DNA of 43,495 bases from Clostridium sp. UBA699 (GTDB lineage Bacteria > Bacillota > Clostridia > Clostridiales > Clostridiaceae), in assembly GCA_002298915.1 (NCBI GenBank), contig DBML01000026.1:1-43495 (forward strand). Direction: 5' to 3'. The notes under the pieces were generated by a model. It was not told the origin of the DNA. It made no database searches and worked only from the letters and a program-made list of their open reading frames with translations. A program made the position numbers and the translations under genes. Within the stretch, counting starts at the first letter, position 1, and each line of letters begins with the position of its first letter. Positions 1 to 6,382 of the stretch are shown here, piece by piece.

Positions 1-21
1 TTACTTACCTCCTACTCGATT

Positions 22-1251
22 TTATTCCAAGACCAGCATTTTCCTGAAGCTCCTGACCTCCAGCGACTCCGGGAGTGAAGCCTCGAAGAGGTCTATCTCA
101 GCCTCGCTTCCCGCCCTTACGAAAGCGGCAACCTCATCGCCCTGCTCGCCCTGTTCGCCGGCTATTATCCTGCAATTCGAGAAACGTCCCGTAAGCTCCT
201 TCATGGCGGTTATCCTGCTGCTTGACCTTATCCTTAGCAGCCATGCTGCTTCGCTCTCCCACCGGGACTTCAGCACGGCGTTCTCGTAATCGAAGGTGGC
301 AGCTTCTGCCTTCCTGTTGTTTATTATGTCAGCTATGTCCGCGAAGACCGCGCTGGCCGTCGGCATCATTCCGGCTCCCTTGCCTGTGAAAAGCACATCC
401 CCGACAGCGTCGCCCTCCACAAGCACTGCATTGTACTCGTTGCGTACCCTGCCGAGCTGGGAGTCCTTGCGGACCACAACAGGGGAGACGGCCGCATACA
501 CGCAATCCTCCTGAAGCCTGCTCACAGCCAGCAGCTTGATGCTGCAGCCGTCATGGGCCGCGTACCTGAAGTCCGCGCTGTCAACGGTGTCTATGCCTGC
601 CGTCCTAATGTCCTTCCAGTCCAGCTTCCTTTGGAAAGCCAGCGTTGAAAGTATGGAGAGCTTCCTTGCCGCGTCCAGCCCCAGAACGTCGCTGGAGGGG
701 TCTGCTTCCGCGAATCCCAGCTCCTGTGCAAGCCTGAGAGCCTCCCGGTACTGCATGCCTTCCTCCTCCATCTTCGTTAGTATGAAGTTCGTTGTGCCGT
801 TGAGTATGGCGGTGACGCTGCTTATGCTGTTCCCCACTAGGCAGTCGCTGACTGACTTCAGTATCGGTATGCCTCCTCCCACGCTTGCTTCGAACCTCAG
901 CTCGACTCCGTTTTCTTTAGCGATCTCGAGAAGCCTCGCTCCGTGCTCTGCGATGAGGTCCTTGTTCGCCGTGACCACGTGCTTTTTCGACTCAAGGGAC
1001 TTCCTCACGTAGTCGTATGCAGGGTGAACTCCTCCCATGGCCTCCACGACGATGTCCACGTCGTCGGTCAGAACGTCCTCGAAGCTCTCGTTTACCTTCC
1101 TGCAGTGCCTGTGCTCCTTGTACTTGTCCGCGTTCCTCACCAGTATCCCTGAAACATTGATCCCGCTGCCCGACCTCCTGTTGCTGTTGCCTATGATCTC
1201 GACCACTCCGCTTCCAACCGTCCCGTATCCTAACATTGCTACCGTTGTCAT
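22..1251 (-). CDS. hom: Homoserine dehydrogenase
   Basis: Reduces aspartate semialdehyde to homoserine with NAD(P)H in the cytoplasm, at the branch to threonine and methionine. The N-terminal Rossmann motif GYGTVGSGVVEI, the catalytic-domain signature FEASVGGGIPILK and the segment ILNGTTNFILTKM are all present. The last ~65 residues look like a short ACT-type regulatory tail. The start chosen is the ATG at 1251, which gives 409 residues; it follows GGGAGG at 1259-1264 with good spacing, while the TTG further upstream lies inside that Shine-Dalgarno. A SAM-I riboswitch and terminator lie in the leader, so expression is tied to methionine/SAM status rather than to threonine. Downstream partners such as thrB or thrC would be left of the window. 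Family assignment is secure. Confidence 0.96.
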   Translation of the reverse strand: MTTVAMLGYGTVGSGVVEIIGNSNRRSGSGINVSGILVRNADKYKEHRHCRKVNESFEDVLTDDVDIVVEAMGGVHPAYDYVRKSLESKKHVVTANKDLIAEHGARLLEIAKENGVELRFEASVGGGIPILKSVSDCLVGNSISSVTAILNGTTNFILTKMEEEGMQYREALRLAQELGFAEADPSSDVLGLDAARKLSILSTLAFQRKLDWKDIRTAGIDTVDSADFRYAAHDGCSIKLLAVSRLQEDCVYAAVSPVVVRKDSQLGRVRNEYNAVLVEGDAVGDVLFTGKGAGMMPTASAVFADIADIINNRKAEAATFDYENAVLKSRWESEAAWLLRIRSSSRITAMKELTGRFSNCRIIAGEQGEQGDEVAAFVRAGSEAEIDLFEASLPESLEVRSFRKMLVLE

Positions 1252-1284
1252 CTCAATTCCTCCCAAAATTCATATTTTTTGCGA

Positions 1285-1320
1285 AGCGGCCAAAAAAAGA
1301 CCACTTCAAAAAGAAGTGGC
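1285..1320 (-). terminator. Intrinsic terminator of the SAM riboswitch
   Basis: On the minus strand CCACTTC-TTTTT-GAAGTGG (1301-1319) is followed by a run of seven T. It lies between the SAM aptamer and hom. The GAAGTGG sequence just after the aptamer P1 stem (about 1340-1347) can pair with the 5' arm of the terminator, which gives the expected antiterminator. Confidence 0.9.
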
Positions 1321-1343
1321 CGACAATGTCCAAAAAATTTCCA

Positions 1344-1455
1344 CTTCTCATCTCCCAGGAATACTCCTGCAGGAATTGGCACCATGCATGCTAATGAAAC
1401 ATGCTGGTTGCCGGGCTTCATAGGGCCAGTCCCTCCGCCGCTCTTGATAAGAAAC
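1344..1455 (-). promoter_or_regulatory. SAM-I (S-box) riboswitch
   Basis: Read on the minus strand, the segment opens with CTTATCAAGAG and closes with GATGAGAAG, which pair as P1. It contains the hallmark GGCAACC box, then the GGTGCCAATTCCTGCAGG block typical of S-box RNAs. With SAM bound, P1 forms and the downstream terminator stops transcription of hom. The family consensus is well known and the match is essentially complete. Confidence 0.95.
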
Positions 1456-1480
1456 ATTTTCGTATTGAGTTATGAAAAGA

Positions 1481-1509
1481 ATTTTAGCACCGGTTGGTGC
1501 CCCTGTCAA
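1481..1509 (-). promoter_or_regulatory. Sigma-A promoter for the SAM riboswitch-hom transcript
   Basis: The minus strand has TTGACA (1509-1504), a 17-bp spacer and TAAAAT (1486-1481). The spacer contains the inverted repeat GCACC-N4-GGTGC at 1487-1500, a possible operator. Transcription would start near 1474, just ahead of the aptamer. Confidence 0.8.
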
Positions 1510-1516
1510 GACTCAG

Positions 1517-1545
1517 TTCAAATATTCAGAGATTTGCCTTATAAT
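1517..1545 (+). promoter_or_regulatory. Sigma-A promoter for the 1586 gene
   Basis: TTCAAA (1517-1522), a 17-bp spacer and TATAAT (1540-1545). It faces away from the hom promoter, and transcription would begin near 1552. Confidence 0.65.
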
Positions 1546-1585
1546 AGAATCAAGAGAACAGTCTGAAGTGATGGGAGATGATGGT

Positions 1586-2221
1586 GTGAACAAGGCAAAA
1601 CTGAAAGAGGCGGAGGAAAGGTTCAACAGGATGTACCCCGGCGGCTTTTCGAACCCGGAGATGGCGGCCATCGCAAAGAAGCACAGGGTAGAAAAGATGC
1701 ACGAGCTTGCGCTGGAGAGCTTCTCGCCGGAGAAGTTCCGGGATACCGAAGGGGTGGTGGAGGCCATCGGGAACATAGTCAAGAAATCCTCCCTCGTTTC
1801 TGTATTCGAAAAGGTGAGGTTCAGGGACCTTGTCCCCGCACTGAACGAGGGCGAGAAGGAGCGCCTTGCCAGGGGGCTCAGAGAGTTCCTTCACGGCGAC
1901 CAGAAGCTTGGTTTCGAGCTTATGGCGGGGCTGCTTGAGGAGTATAAGCTTGCGAAATGGCCGCTCCTAACGGTCTGCCCTTACTACTACAGCCCGGATG
2001 TGGAAGTGCTCATAAAGCCCACGACCGTGAAAGGCAGCATAGAGTACTTCGAGCTCGAAGGCCTCAAGTACAGCCCTCACCCGAACTACGAATTCTACAG
2101 GGCTTACAGGGACGAGATAAACAGGATGAAGAAGGTGCTCAAACTTTCGCCTCATTCGGACAACGGAGCTTTCTGCGGCTTCCTGATGATGTCGATCGAA
2201 AAGGAAAAAAACAACGCTTGA
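1586..2221 (+). CDS. Conserved protein of unknown function
   Basis: A soluble protein of about 211 residues with no membrane segment or signal peptide, and no catalytic motif that I recognise. It starts with a charged helix (KAKLKEAEERF), then FSNPEMAAIAKKHRVEKMHEL, and ends with a more aromatic half containing VCPYYYSPDVEVLIKPTTVKG and HPNYEFYRAYRDEI. The reading frame extends up to an ATG at 1472, but that lies in the divergent hom promoter and upstream of this gene's own -10. GTG at 1586 has GGGAG (1573-1577) at correct spacing and is preferred; ATG at 1571 is possible. It stands alone, and its stop codon overlaps the -35 of the thi promoter. No function is proposed. Confidence 0.8.
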   Translation: MNKAKLKEAEERFNRMYPGGFSNPEMAAIAKKHRVEKMHELALESFSPEKFRDTEGVVEAIGNIVKKSSLVSVFEKVRFRDLVPALNEGEKERLARGLREFLHGDQKLGFELMAGLLEEYKLAKWPLLTVCPYYYSPDVEVLIKPTTVKGSIEYFELEGLKYSPHPNYEFYRAYRDEINRMKKVLKLSPHSDNGAFCGFLMMSIEKEKNNA

Positions 2222-2246
2222 CCTAGCCAAAAAAATATCATATAAT
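2218..2246 (+). promoter_or_regulatory. Promoter of the thiSFGHE operon
   Basis: TTGACC (2218-2223), a 17-bp spacer and perfect TATAAT (2241-2246). The -35 overlaps the TGA stop of the upstream gene. The predicted start near 2253 lies a few bases before the terminator-embedded riboswitch. Confidence 0.88.
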
Positions 2247-2257
2247 TCGAAATGAAC

Positions 2258-2318
2258 TGAAAAGCGCGAAATGGGGTGCACCACCGAAAGGGTGCAGGCT
2301 CGTTTCGCGCTTTTTTTG
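2258..2318 (+). promoter_or_regulatory. HMP-PP riboswitch (thiS motif), terminator-embedded
   Basis: A long stem AAAGCGCGAAA (2261-2271) pairs with TTTCGCGCTTT (2303-2313) and runs into a T tract, which makes an intrinsic terminator. The stem is not closed by a plain loop. It holds a GC-rich internal structure, GGGGTGCACC-ACCGAAAG-GGTGCAGGCTCG, including a GCACC/GGTGC hairpin. It sits directly upstream of thiS. This matches the published description of HMP-PP riboswitches: very small, upstream of thiS, with the aptamer inside the terminator stem. A TPP riboswitch does not fit the size or the conserved boxes. The assignment rests on architecture and context, since no covariance model was run. 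Confidence 0.8.
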
Positions 2319-2344
2319 CATGATTTTTAAGAGGAGGAAGCAGG

Positions 2345-2539
2345 ATGAGATTCAACGGCACCACAGTTTCGCTTGAAGGAACACAGACGCTCCAGGAGTT
2401 CGTGACGGCAAGGGGCTTCGAAACCAGCAGGATAGCAGCCGAGCTGAATGGCGAGATAATACCGAAAAAGGAATACGGCAACGTAACCCTCGGGGAGGAA
2501 GATACACTCGAGGTAGTAAGGTTCGTGGGGGGCGGCTAG
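2345..2539 (+). CDS. thiS: Sulfur carrier protein ThiS
   Basis: A 64-residue ubiquitin-like (beta-grasp) protein that carries sulfur as a C-terminal thiocarboxylate for thiazole synthesis. It has the usual length and ends in FVGGG, giving the required terminal Gly-Gly. MRFNGTTV at the start and AAELNGEIIPKKEY in the middle are typical of the family. A GAGGAGG ribosome binding site lies just upstream. It is the first gene of the thi operon, 2 nt before thiF, and is controlled by the riboswitch at 2258-2318. Confidence 0.95.
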   Translation: MRFNGTTVSLEGTQTLQEFVTARGFETSRIAAELNGEIIPKKEYGNVTLGEEDTLEVVRFVGGG

Positions 2540-2541
2540 GT

Positions 2542-3345
2542 ATGGTTATAACTCTCAACGGAAAAAAGAGATCAACCTGCTGCAGCACCGCCTTCGGGCT
2601 TAGGGACAGTGCGGGAAGCTGCACCGACATGGTGATCCTGAACGGTTTTCAGCTTTCCGAGGACTGCAGCCTTTCAGAAGGCGACACAGTGGCAATAATC
2701 AGGAAAGGCGTAATGCCGGGAAAGGAAGAACTAGAAAGCATGATGATGGCCAGGCACACGCCGGAGGTCCACTGCAAGGTCAGCCGTGGGAGCGTTGCGG
2801 TGGCGGGGCTGGGCGGACTGGGCTCGAACATAGCTGTAATGCTCGCAAGGACGGGGGTCGGAAGGCTTCTGCTGGTAGACTTCGATATCGTGGAGCCGAG
2901 CAACCTGAACAGGCAGAGCTATTACGTAAGACACCTCGGGATGAACAAGACGGATGCCCTGAGGCTGCAGCTAGAGGAGATAAACCCTTTCATAGAGGTG
3001 GAGACGAAAAACGTGCGGGTGACGGAGGAGAACGTGGAGGAGATATTCTCAGGATACGGCATAATATGCGAGGCCTTCGACAGGCCGGAGGCGAAATCCG
3101 CACTCGTCAACACGGCGCTGGAGAAGTTTGCAGCAGCAAAGGTCGTTGCAGCTTCGGGAATGGCGGGCTACGAGAGCTCGAACAAAATCAGGACGGTAAG
3201 GGCCATGAAGAGGCTCTACCTGTGCGGTGACCTTGAGAACGAGGCGAGGGTCGGCAGCGGCCTTATGGCGCCGAGGGTACAGGTGTGCGCAGGCCACCAG
3301 GCAAACATGATACTGAGACTGCTGCTTGGAATAGAAGATGCATAG
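2542..3345 (+). CDS. thiF: ThiS adenylyltransferase ThiF (family 2) with an N-terminal ThiS-like domain
   Basis: Activates the ThiS C-terminus by adenylation so that sulfur can be loaded. Residues ~1-60 look like a second beta-grasp domain (MVITLNGK, VILNGFQL, GDTVAIIRKG) that lacks a terminal GG. The rest is an E1-like fold with the nucleotide loop AVAGLGGLGSN, the NRQSYY segment, and the family-2 block YLCGD...GLMAPRVQVCAGHQAN with the likely catalytic Cys. The gene lies between thiS and thiG, and its stop overlaps the upstream in-frame ATG of thiG. The N-terminal domain probably docks or regulates and is not a carrier, since the GG is missing; that is inference. Confidence 0.92.
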   Translation: MVITLNGKKRSTCCSTAFGLRDSAGSCTDMVILNGFQLSEDCSLSEGDTVAIIRKGVMPGKEELESMMMARHTPEVHCKVSRGSVAVAGLGGLGSNIAVMLARTGVGRLLLVDFDIVEPSNLNRQSYYVRHLGMNKTDALRLQLEEINPFIEVETKNVRVTEENVEEIFSGYGIICEAFDRPEAKSALVNTALEKFAAAKVVAASGMAGYESSNKIRTVRAMKRLYLCGDLENEARVGSGLMAPRVQVCAGHQANMILRLLLGIEDA

Positions 3346-3361
3346 CGAAAGGATGGATAAA

Positions 3362-4132
3362 ATGAAAAACGACAAGCTTATAATAGGGGGACACGCATTT
3401 AATTCAAGGTTCATACTGGGTTCGGGGAAATTCTCGCTGGAGATGGTCAAGGCTGCTATAGAGAGCGGAGGAGCGGAGATAATAACGCTTGCTCTAAGGC
3501 GCGCTAACATCGGGGGCGAGGAGAACATCCTCGACTACATCCCGGAAGGCATAACGCTGCTGCCCAACACCTCAGGAGCAAGGAACGCCCAGGAGGCCGT
3601 CAGGATAGCGAGGCTTTCAAGGGAGCTCGGCTGCGGGGACTTCGTTAAGGTTGAGGTCATAAGCGACTCCAAGTACCTCCTTCCAGACAACTTCGAAACC
3701 ATAAAGGCTACTGAGATCCTAGCTAAGGAAGGGTTCATAGTGATGCCGTACATGTACCCTGACCTGAACGTGGCAAGGGCGCTCAGGGACGCCGGCGCGG
3801 CAACGGTCATGCCGCTTGCTTCGCCGATAGGCAGCAACAAGGGCCTGTCCACCAGGGACTTCATACAGATACTCGTCAACGAGATAGACCTGCCGATAAT
3901 AGTGGACGCTGGAATAGGGCGCCCTTCGCAGGCCTGCGAGGCCATGGAGATGGGCGCAGCTGCGGTAATGTGCAACACCGCGATTGCAACTGCGAAGGAC
4001 ACGGCGGTCATGGCGGGGGCCTTCAGGAACGCCGTCATAGCGGGACGAGAGGCGTACCTGGCCGGGCTCGGCAGGGTCCTCGACAGCAGGGCTGAGGCTT
4101 CAAGCCCTCTGACAGGATTCCTGGAGGATTAG
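3362..4132 (+). CDS. thiG: Thiazole synthase ThiG
   Basis: Condenses 1-deoxy-xylulose 5-phosphate, dehydroglycine and ThiS-thiocarboxylate into the thiazole phosphate. The barrel protein starts MKNDKLIIGG, and Lys96 in the signature FVKVEVI is the expected Schiff-base lysine. VDAGIGRPSQACEAMEMGA and VMCNTAIATAKD match the phosphate-binding end of the family. The ATG at 3362 lies 8 nt after AAAGGA; two earlier in-frame ATGs (3338 within thiF, and 3353 within the Shine-Dalgarno) are less suitable. The length is 256 residues, as usual. It is followed after 2 nt by thiH, its complex partner. Confidence 0.96.
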   Translation: MKNDKLIIGGHAFNSRFILGSGKFSLEMVKAAIESGGAEIITLALRRANIGGEENILDYIPEGITLLPNTSGARNAQEAVRIARLSRELGCGDFVKVEVISDSKYLLPDNFETIKATEILAKEGFIVMPYMYPDLNVARALRDAGAATVMPLASPIGSNKGLSTRDFIQILVNEIDLPIIVDAGIGRPSQACEAMEMGAAAVMCNTAIATAKDTAVMAGAFRNAVIAGREAYLAGLGRVLDSRAEASSPLTGFLED

Positions 4133-4134
4133 CC

Positions 4135-5289
4135 ATGAGGGAGAACAGAACGAACCACATGGAATACCTGGGCGGAATGGAAAAATCAGACCACGAAATA
4201 ATGGACAGGGTCCTAGCGCTAACCGAGGCTTACGACTACAGAAGCTACACCGGCGGCGATGTGAAGAGGGCTCTTGCGAAGGAGCACCTGGAGGTGGAGG
4301 ACTATGCGGCGATCCTCTCGCCGGCGGCCCTTCCGTACCTTGAGGAGATGGCGGCTAAAGCGAAGCTAGAGACAAGGAAGCACTTCGGGAATTCTATCTG
4401 CATGTTCACCCCGCTCTACATCGCCAACTACTGCGAGAACCACTGCGTTTACTGCGGCTTCAACTGCAGGAACAGGATCAACCGAGGCAAGCTCACCATG
4501 GAGGAGATAGACAGGGAGCTTAGGACAATTGCTCGAACGGGTCTCAAGGAGATACTCCTGCTCACGGGAGAGGCGAGGAACATGTCGGGCCTGGAGTACA
4601 TCGGGGAAGCTGTAAAGCTGGCAGCAAAATATTTCACCACGATAGGTATCGAGATATACCCGCTCAACTCGGACGAGTACGCTTACCTGAGGGGTTGCGG
4701 CGCGGATTTCGTTTCGGTGTACCAGGAGACCTACAGCACCGGGAGGTATGAGGAGGTTCACCTGATGGGACCAAAGAGGGTGTTCCCTTACCGCTTCAAC
4801 TCCCAGGAAAGGGCCCTAAAGGGCGGCATGAGGGGGGTTGCCTTCGGAGCGCTGCTCGGCCTCGGGGACTTCAGGAAGGACGCCTTTGCCGCAGGGCTGC
4901 ACGCCATGCTCATACAGAAGAAATATCCTCATGCCGAGGTCTCCTTCTCGACGCCGAGGCTGAGGCCCTACATCAACAACGCCGAGAACAACCCCAACGA
5001 CGTGCACGAGGCGCAGCTGCTCCAGGTAATGCTGGCCTACAGGCTGCTCATGCCATACGCAGGGATAACGATATCAACAAGGGAGAAGGCGAGGTTCCGC
5101 GACAACGTCATCGGCCTCTGCGCAACGAAGATGTCCGCAGGCGTAAGCGTCGGCGTCGGCGGCCACAGCGAGCAGGAGAAGGGCGACGAGCAGTTCGAGA
5201 TATCGGACCCAAGGAGCGTGGACGAGGTGCACGGCATGGTGCTGAGCAAGGGGCTCCAGCCCGTATACTCCGACTATATAAGGGTGTAG
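4135..5289 (+). CDS. thiH: 2-iminoacetate synthase ThiH (tyrosine lyase)
   Basis: A radical SAM enzyme that cleaves tyrosine to dehydroglycine (2-iminoacetate) and p-cresol for ThiG. The cluster motif C-ENH-C-VY-C is at residues 100, 104 and 107, and the C-terminal biotin-and-thiamin-synthesis-associated region contains ITISTREKARFRDN. The length, 384 residues, is normal. Using ThiH rather than the oxygen-dependent ThiO agrees with an anaerobic lifestyle. The start at 4135 follows the thiG stop by 2 nt; an internal ATG at 4162 is possible. Cofactor chemistry is known from the family. Confidence 0.96.
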   Translation: MRENRTNHMEYLGGMEKSDHEIMDRVLALTEAYDYRSYTGGDVKRALAKEHLEVEDYAAILSPAALPYLEEMAAKAKLETRKHFGNSICMFTPLYIANYCENHCVYCGFNCRNRINRGKLTMEEIDRELRTIARTGLKEILLLTGEARNMSGLEYIGEAVKLAAKYFTTIGIEIYPLNSDEYAYLRGCGADFVSVYQETYSTGRYEEVHLMGPKRVFPYRFNSQERALKGGMRGVAFGALLGLGDFRKDAFAAGLHAMLIQKKYPHAEVSFSTPRLRPYINNAENNPNDVHEAQLLQVMLAYRLLMPYAGITISTREKARFRDNVIGLCATKMSAGVSVGVGGHSEQEKGDEQFEISDPRSVDEVHGMVLSKGLQPVYSDYIRV

Positions 5290-5291
5290 CC

Positions 5292-5846
5292 ATGATCATT
5301 TACGTGACGAACAGGAAGCTCTGCCGAGGAGATCTCCTCGTAAGGCTGGAGATGCTGGCAAAAAGGAAGCCCCATGCGATCATGCTTAGGGAGAAGGACC
5401 TGCCGGTGCCTGAGTTCGAAGCCCTTGCTGCTGCAGTCATGGAAATCTGCGAATTGAGCGGCGTCGATCTCATAGTGAACAGGGACATCGAAACCGCCTC
5501 AAAGATGGGGATTTTGAAGATCCACCTTTCCATGGATGACCTGAGGAGGAACAGGGACAGGCTGGCCGGATTCAGCCAGGTCGGCGCATCGGTGCACTCC
5601 GCAGAAGAGGCTGCTGAGGCAGAGGCCCTCGGCGCCTCCTACCTGGTTGCAGGGCACATCTATTCCACGGATTGCAAGAAGGGAGTTCCCCCCAGGGGCC
5701 TGAAGTTCCTGAGGGAGGTCTGCAGCTCCGTTGCAATACCCGTTTTTGCCATAGGCGGCATGACGGCTCACAGGATGGGCGACGTGCTGTCTGCTGGTGC
5801 CGCAGGAGCATGCATAATGAGCGAAGCTATGACTTGCGAAATATAG
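5292..5846 (+). CDS. thiE: Thiamine phosphate synthase (ThiE/TenI family)
   Basis: Couples HMP-PP with thiazole phosphate to give thiamine phosphate. The TIM-barrel motifs are visible: MLREKDLP near the start, LIVNRD, KIHLSMDD, GASVHSAEEA, YLVAGHIYSTDCKKGVPPRG with the pyrophosphate-binding segment, and FAIGGMTA. At 184 residues it is a little shorter than typical ThiE (~210), so the thiazole tautomerase relative TenI is the alternative. It overlaps the operon context tightly, 2 nt after thiH, and is the last thi gene. As the enzyme that consumes HMP-PP, it fits control by an HMP-PP-sensing leader. Confidence 0.88.
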   Translation: MIIYVTNRKLCRGDLLVRLEMLAKRKPHAIMLREKDLPVPEFEALAAAVMEICELSGVDLIVNRDIETASKMGILKIHLSMDDLRRNRDRLAGFSQVGASVHSAEEAAEAEALGASYLVAGHIYSTDCKKGVPPRGLKFLREVCSSVAIPVFAIGGMTAHRMGDVLSAGAAGACIMSEAMTCEI

Positions 5847-5859
5847 ATGCGTATTAAGT

Positions 5860-5887
5860 TTGGTTCGCATGTAGAATCTGGTATAAT
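5860..5887 (+). promoter_or_regulatory. Promoter ahead of a short terminated transcript
   Basis: TTGGTT (5860-5865), a 16-bp spacer and perfect TATAAT (5882-5887), just after thiE. It points at a terminator only ~30 bp downstream, so its main product would be a ~60-nt RNA. Confidence 0.55.
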
Positions 5888-5893
5888 CAGGGT

Positions 5894-5957
5894 TTTGAGA
5901 CAGGACATAGGTAAGGACAGCCTCAGGCAGAGAAGGTCAGGATCTGAGGCTGTTTTT
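5894..5957 (+). ncRNA. Candidate short RNA ending at an intrinsic terminator
   Basis: A ~64-nt transcript is predicted between the TATAAT at 5882 and the terminator at 5918-5957. It has no start codon with a ribosome binding site and is followed by a separate promoter for the next operon. It could be a small RNA, an attenuated leader, or just chance placement of a promoter before the thi operon terminator. Confidence 0.35.
5918..5957 (+). terminator. Intrinsic terminator after the thi operon
   Basis: CAGCCTCAG (5918-5926) pairs perfectly with CTGAGGCTG (5944-5952), followed by TTTTT. Confidence 0.88.
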
Positions 5958-5973
5958 AAACGCCCTGAATAGA

Positions 5974-6002
5974 TTGAAAATTCTTGAAATTAATGGTACA
6001 AT
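5974..6002 (+). promoter_or_regulatory. Promoter of the phasin-like/ubiB operon
   Basis: TTGAAA (5974-5979), a 17-bp spacer and TACAAT (5997-6002), 35 bp before the start codon at 6038. Confidence 0.75.
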
Positions 6003-6037
6003 TTGAGTAATCAATAGCTAGGACGGAGGTAATGGGT

Positions 6038-6370
6038 ATGGAGGAAATAACGCTTAAAAAACTGCTGCTGGCAGGCATAGGCACTATGGCCTACACCTAC
6101 GAGAAAGGCGCCGAGCTGGTGGAGGAGCTTGTCCGGAAAGGCGAGCTGACCATTAGCCAGGGGAGGGAGATAAACCAGGAGCTAAAGCGGAGGAGTCCCG
6201 AGGTCAAGGACGGTACGGCTGCTGCGGCTGTGAAGGTTGAAAAAAATGAGCCGGAGCACGAGGGAACAATCTGGGAGATGCTAAGGGACGTGCTCTCCGG
6301 TATGGATATCGCCACGAAGGAAGATTTGAAGAAGCTTGAGGAGAGGATCGGCAGGCTGGAGAACAAGTAA
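6038..6370 (+). CDS. Phasin-like small helical protein
   Basis: About 110 residues, mostly helix, with a C-terminal coiled-coil-like end (KEDLKKLEERIGRLENK). It resembles the COG3937-type polyhydroxyalkanoate-synthesis-regulator/phasin-like proteins often found before ubiB-type kinase genes in Firmicutes. The N-terminal part, KKLLLAGIGTMAYTYEKGAELVEELVRKGELT, is the conserved block. ATG at 6038 is preferred to 6032 because GGAGG (6025-6029) is then 8 nt away. It is cotranscribed with the kinase 12 nt downstream. A link to PHA granules is not shown by anything here; the role is unknown. Confidence 0.8.
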   Translation: MEEITLKKLLLAGIGTMAYTYEKGAELVEELVRKGELTISQGREINQELKRRSPEVKDGTAAAAVKVEKNEPEHEGTIWEMLRDVLSGMDIATKEDLKKLEERIGRLENK

Positions 6371-6382
6371 GGATGTGATGCT

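Noticed and set aside
1472..1585. Longer start of the 1586 gene at ATG 1472
   Set aside because: It overlaps the hom promoter and lies upstream of this gene's own -10; the extra residues look like translated promoter DNA.
2258..2318. TPP riboswitch before the thi operon
   Set aside because: The element is too short and lacks the conserved CUGAGA and CCUGAUCUGG-type boxes of TPP aptamers.
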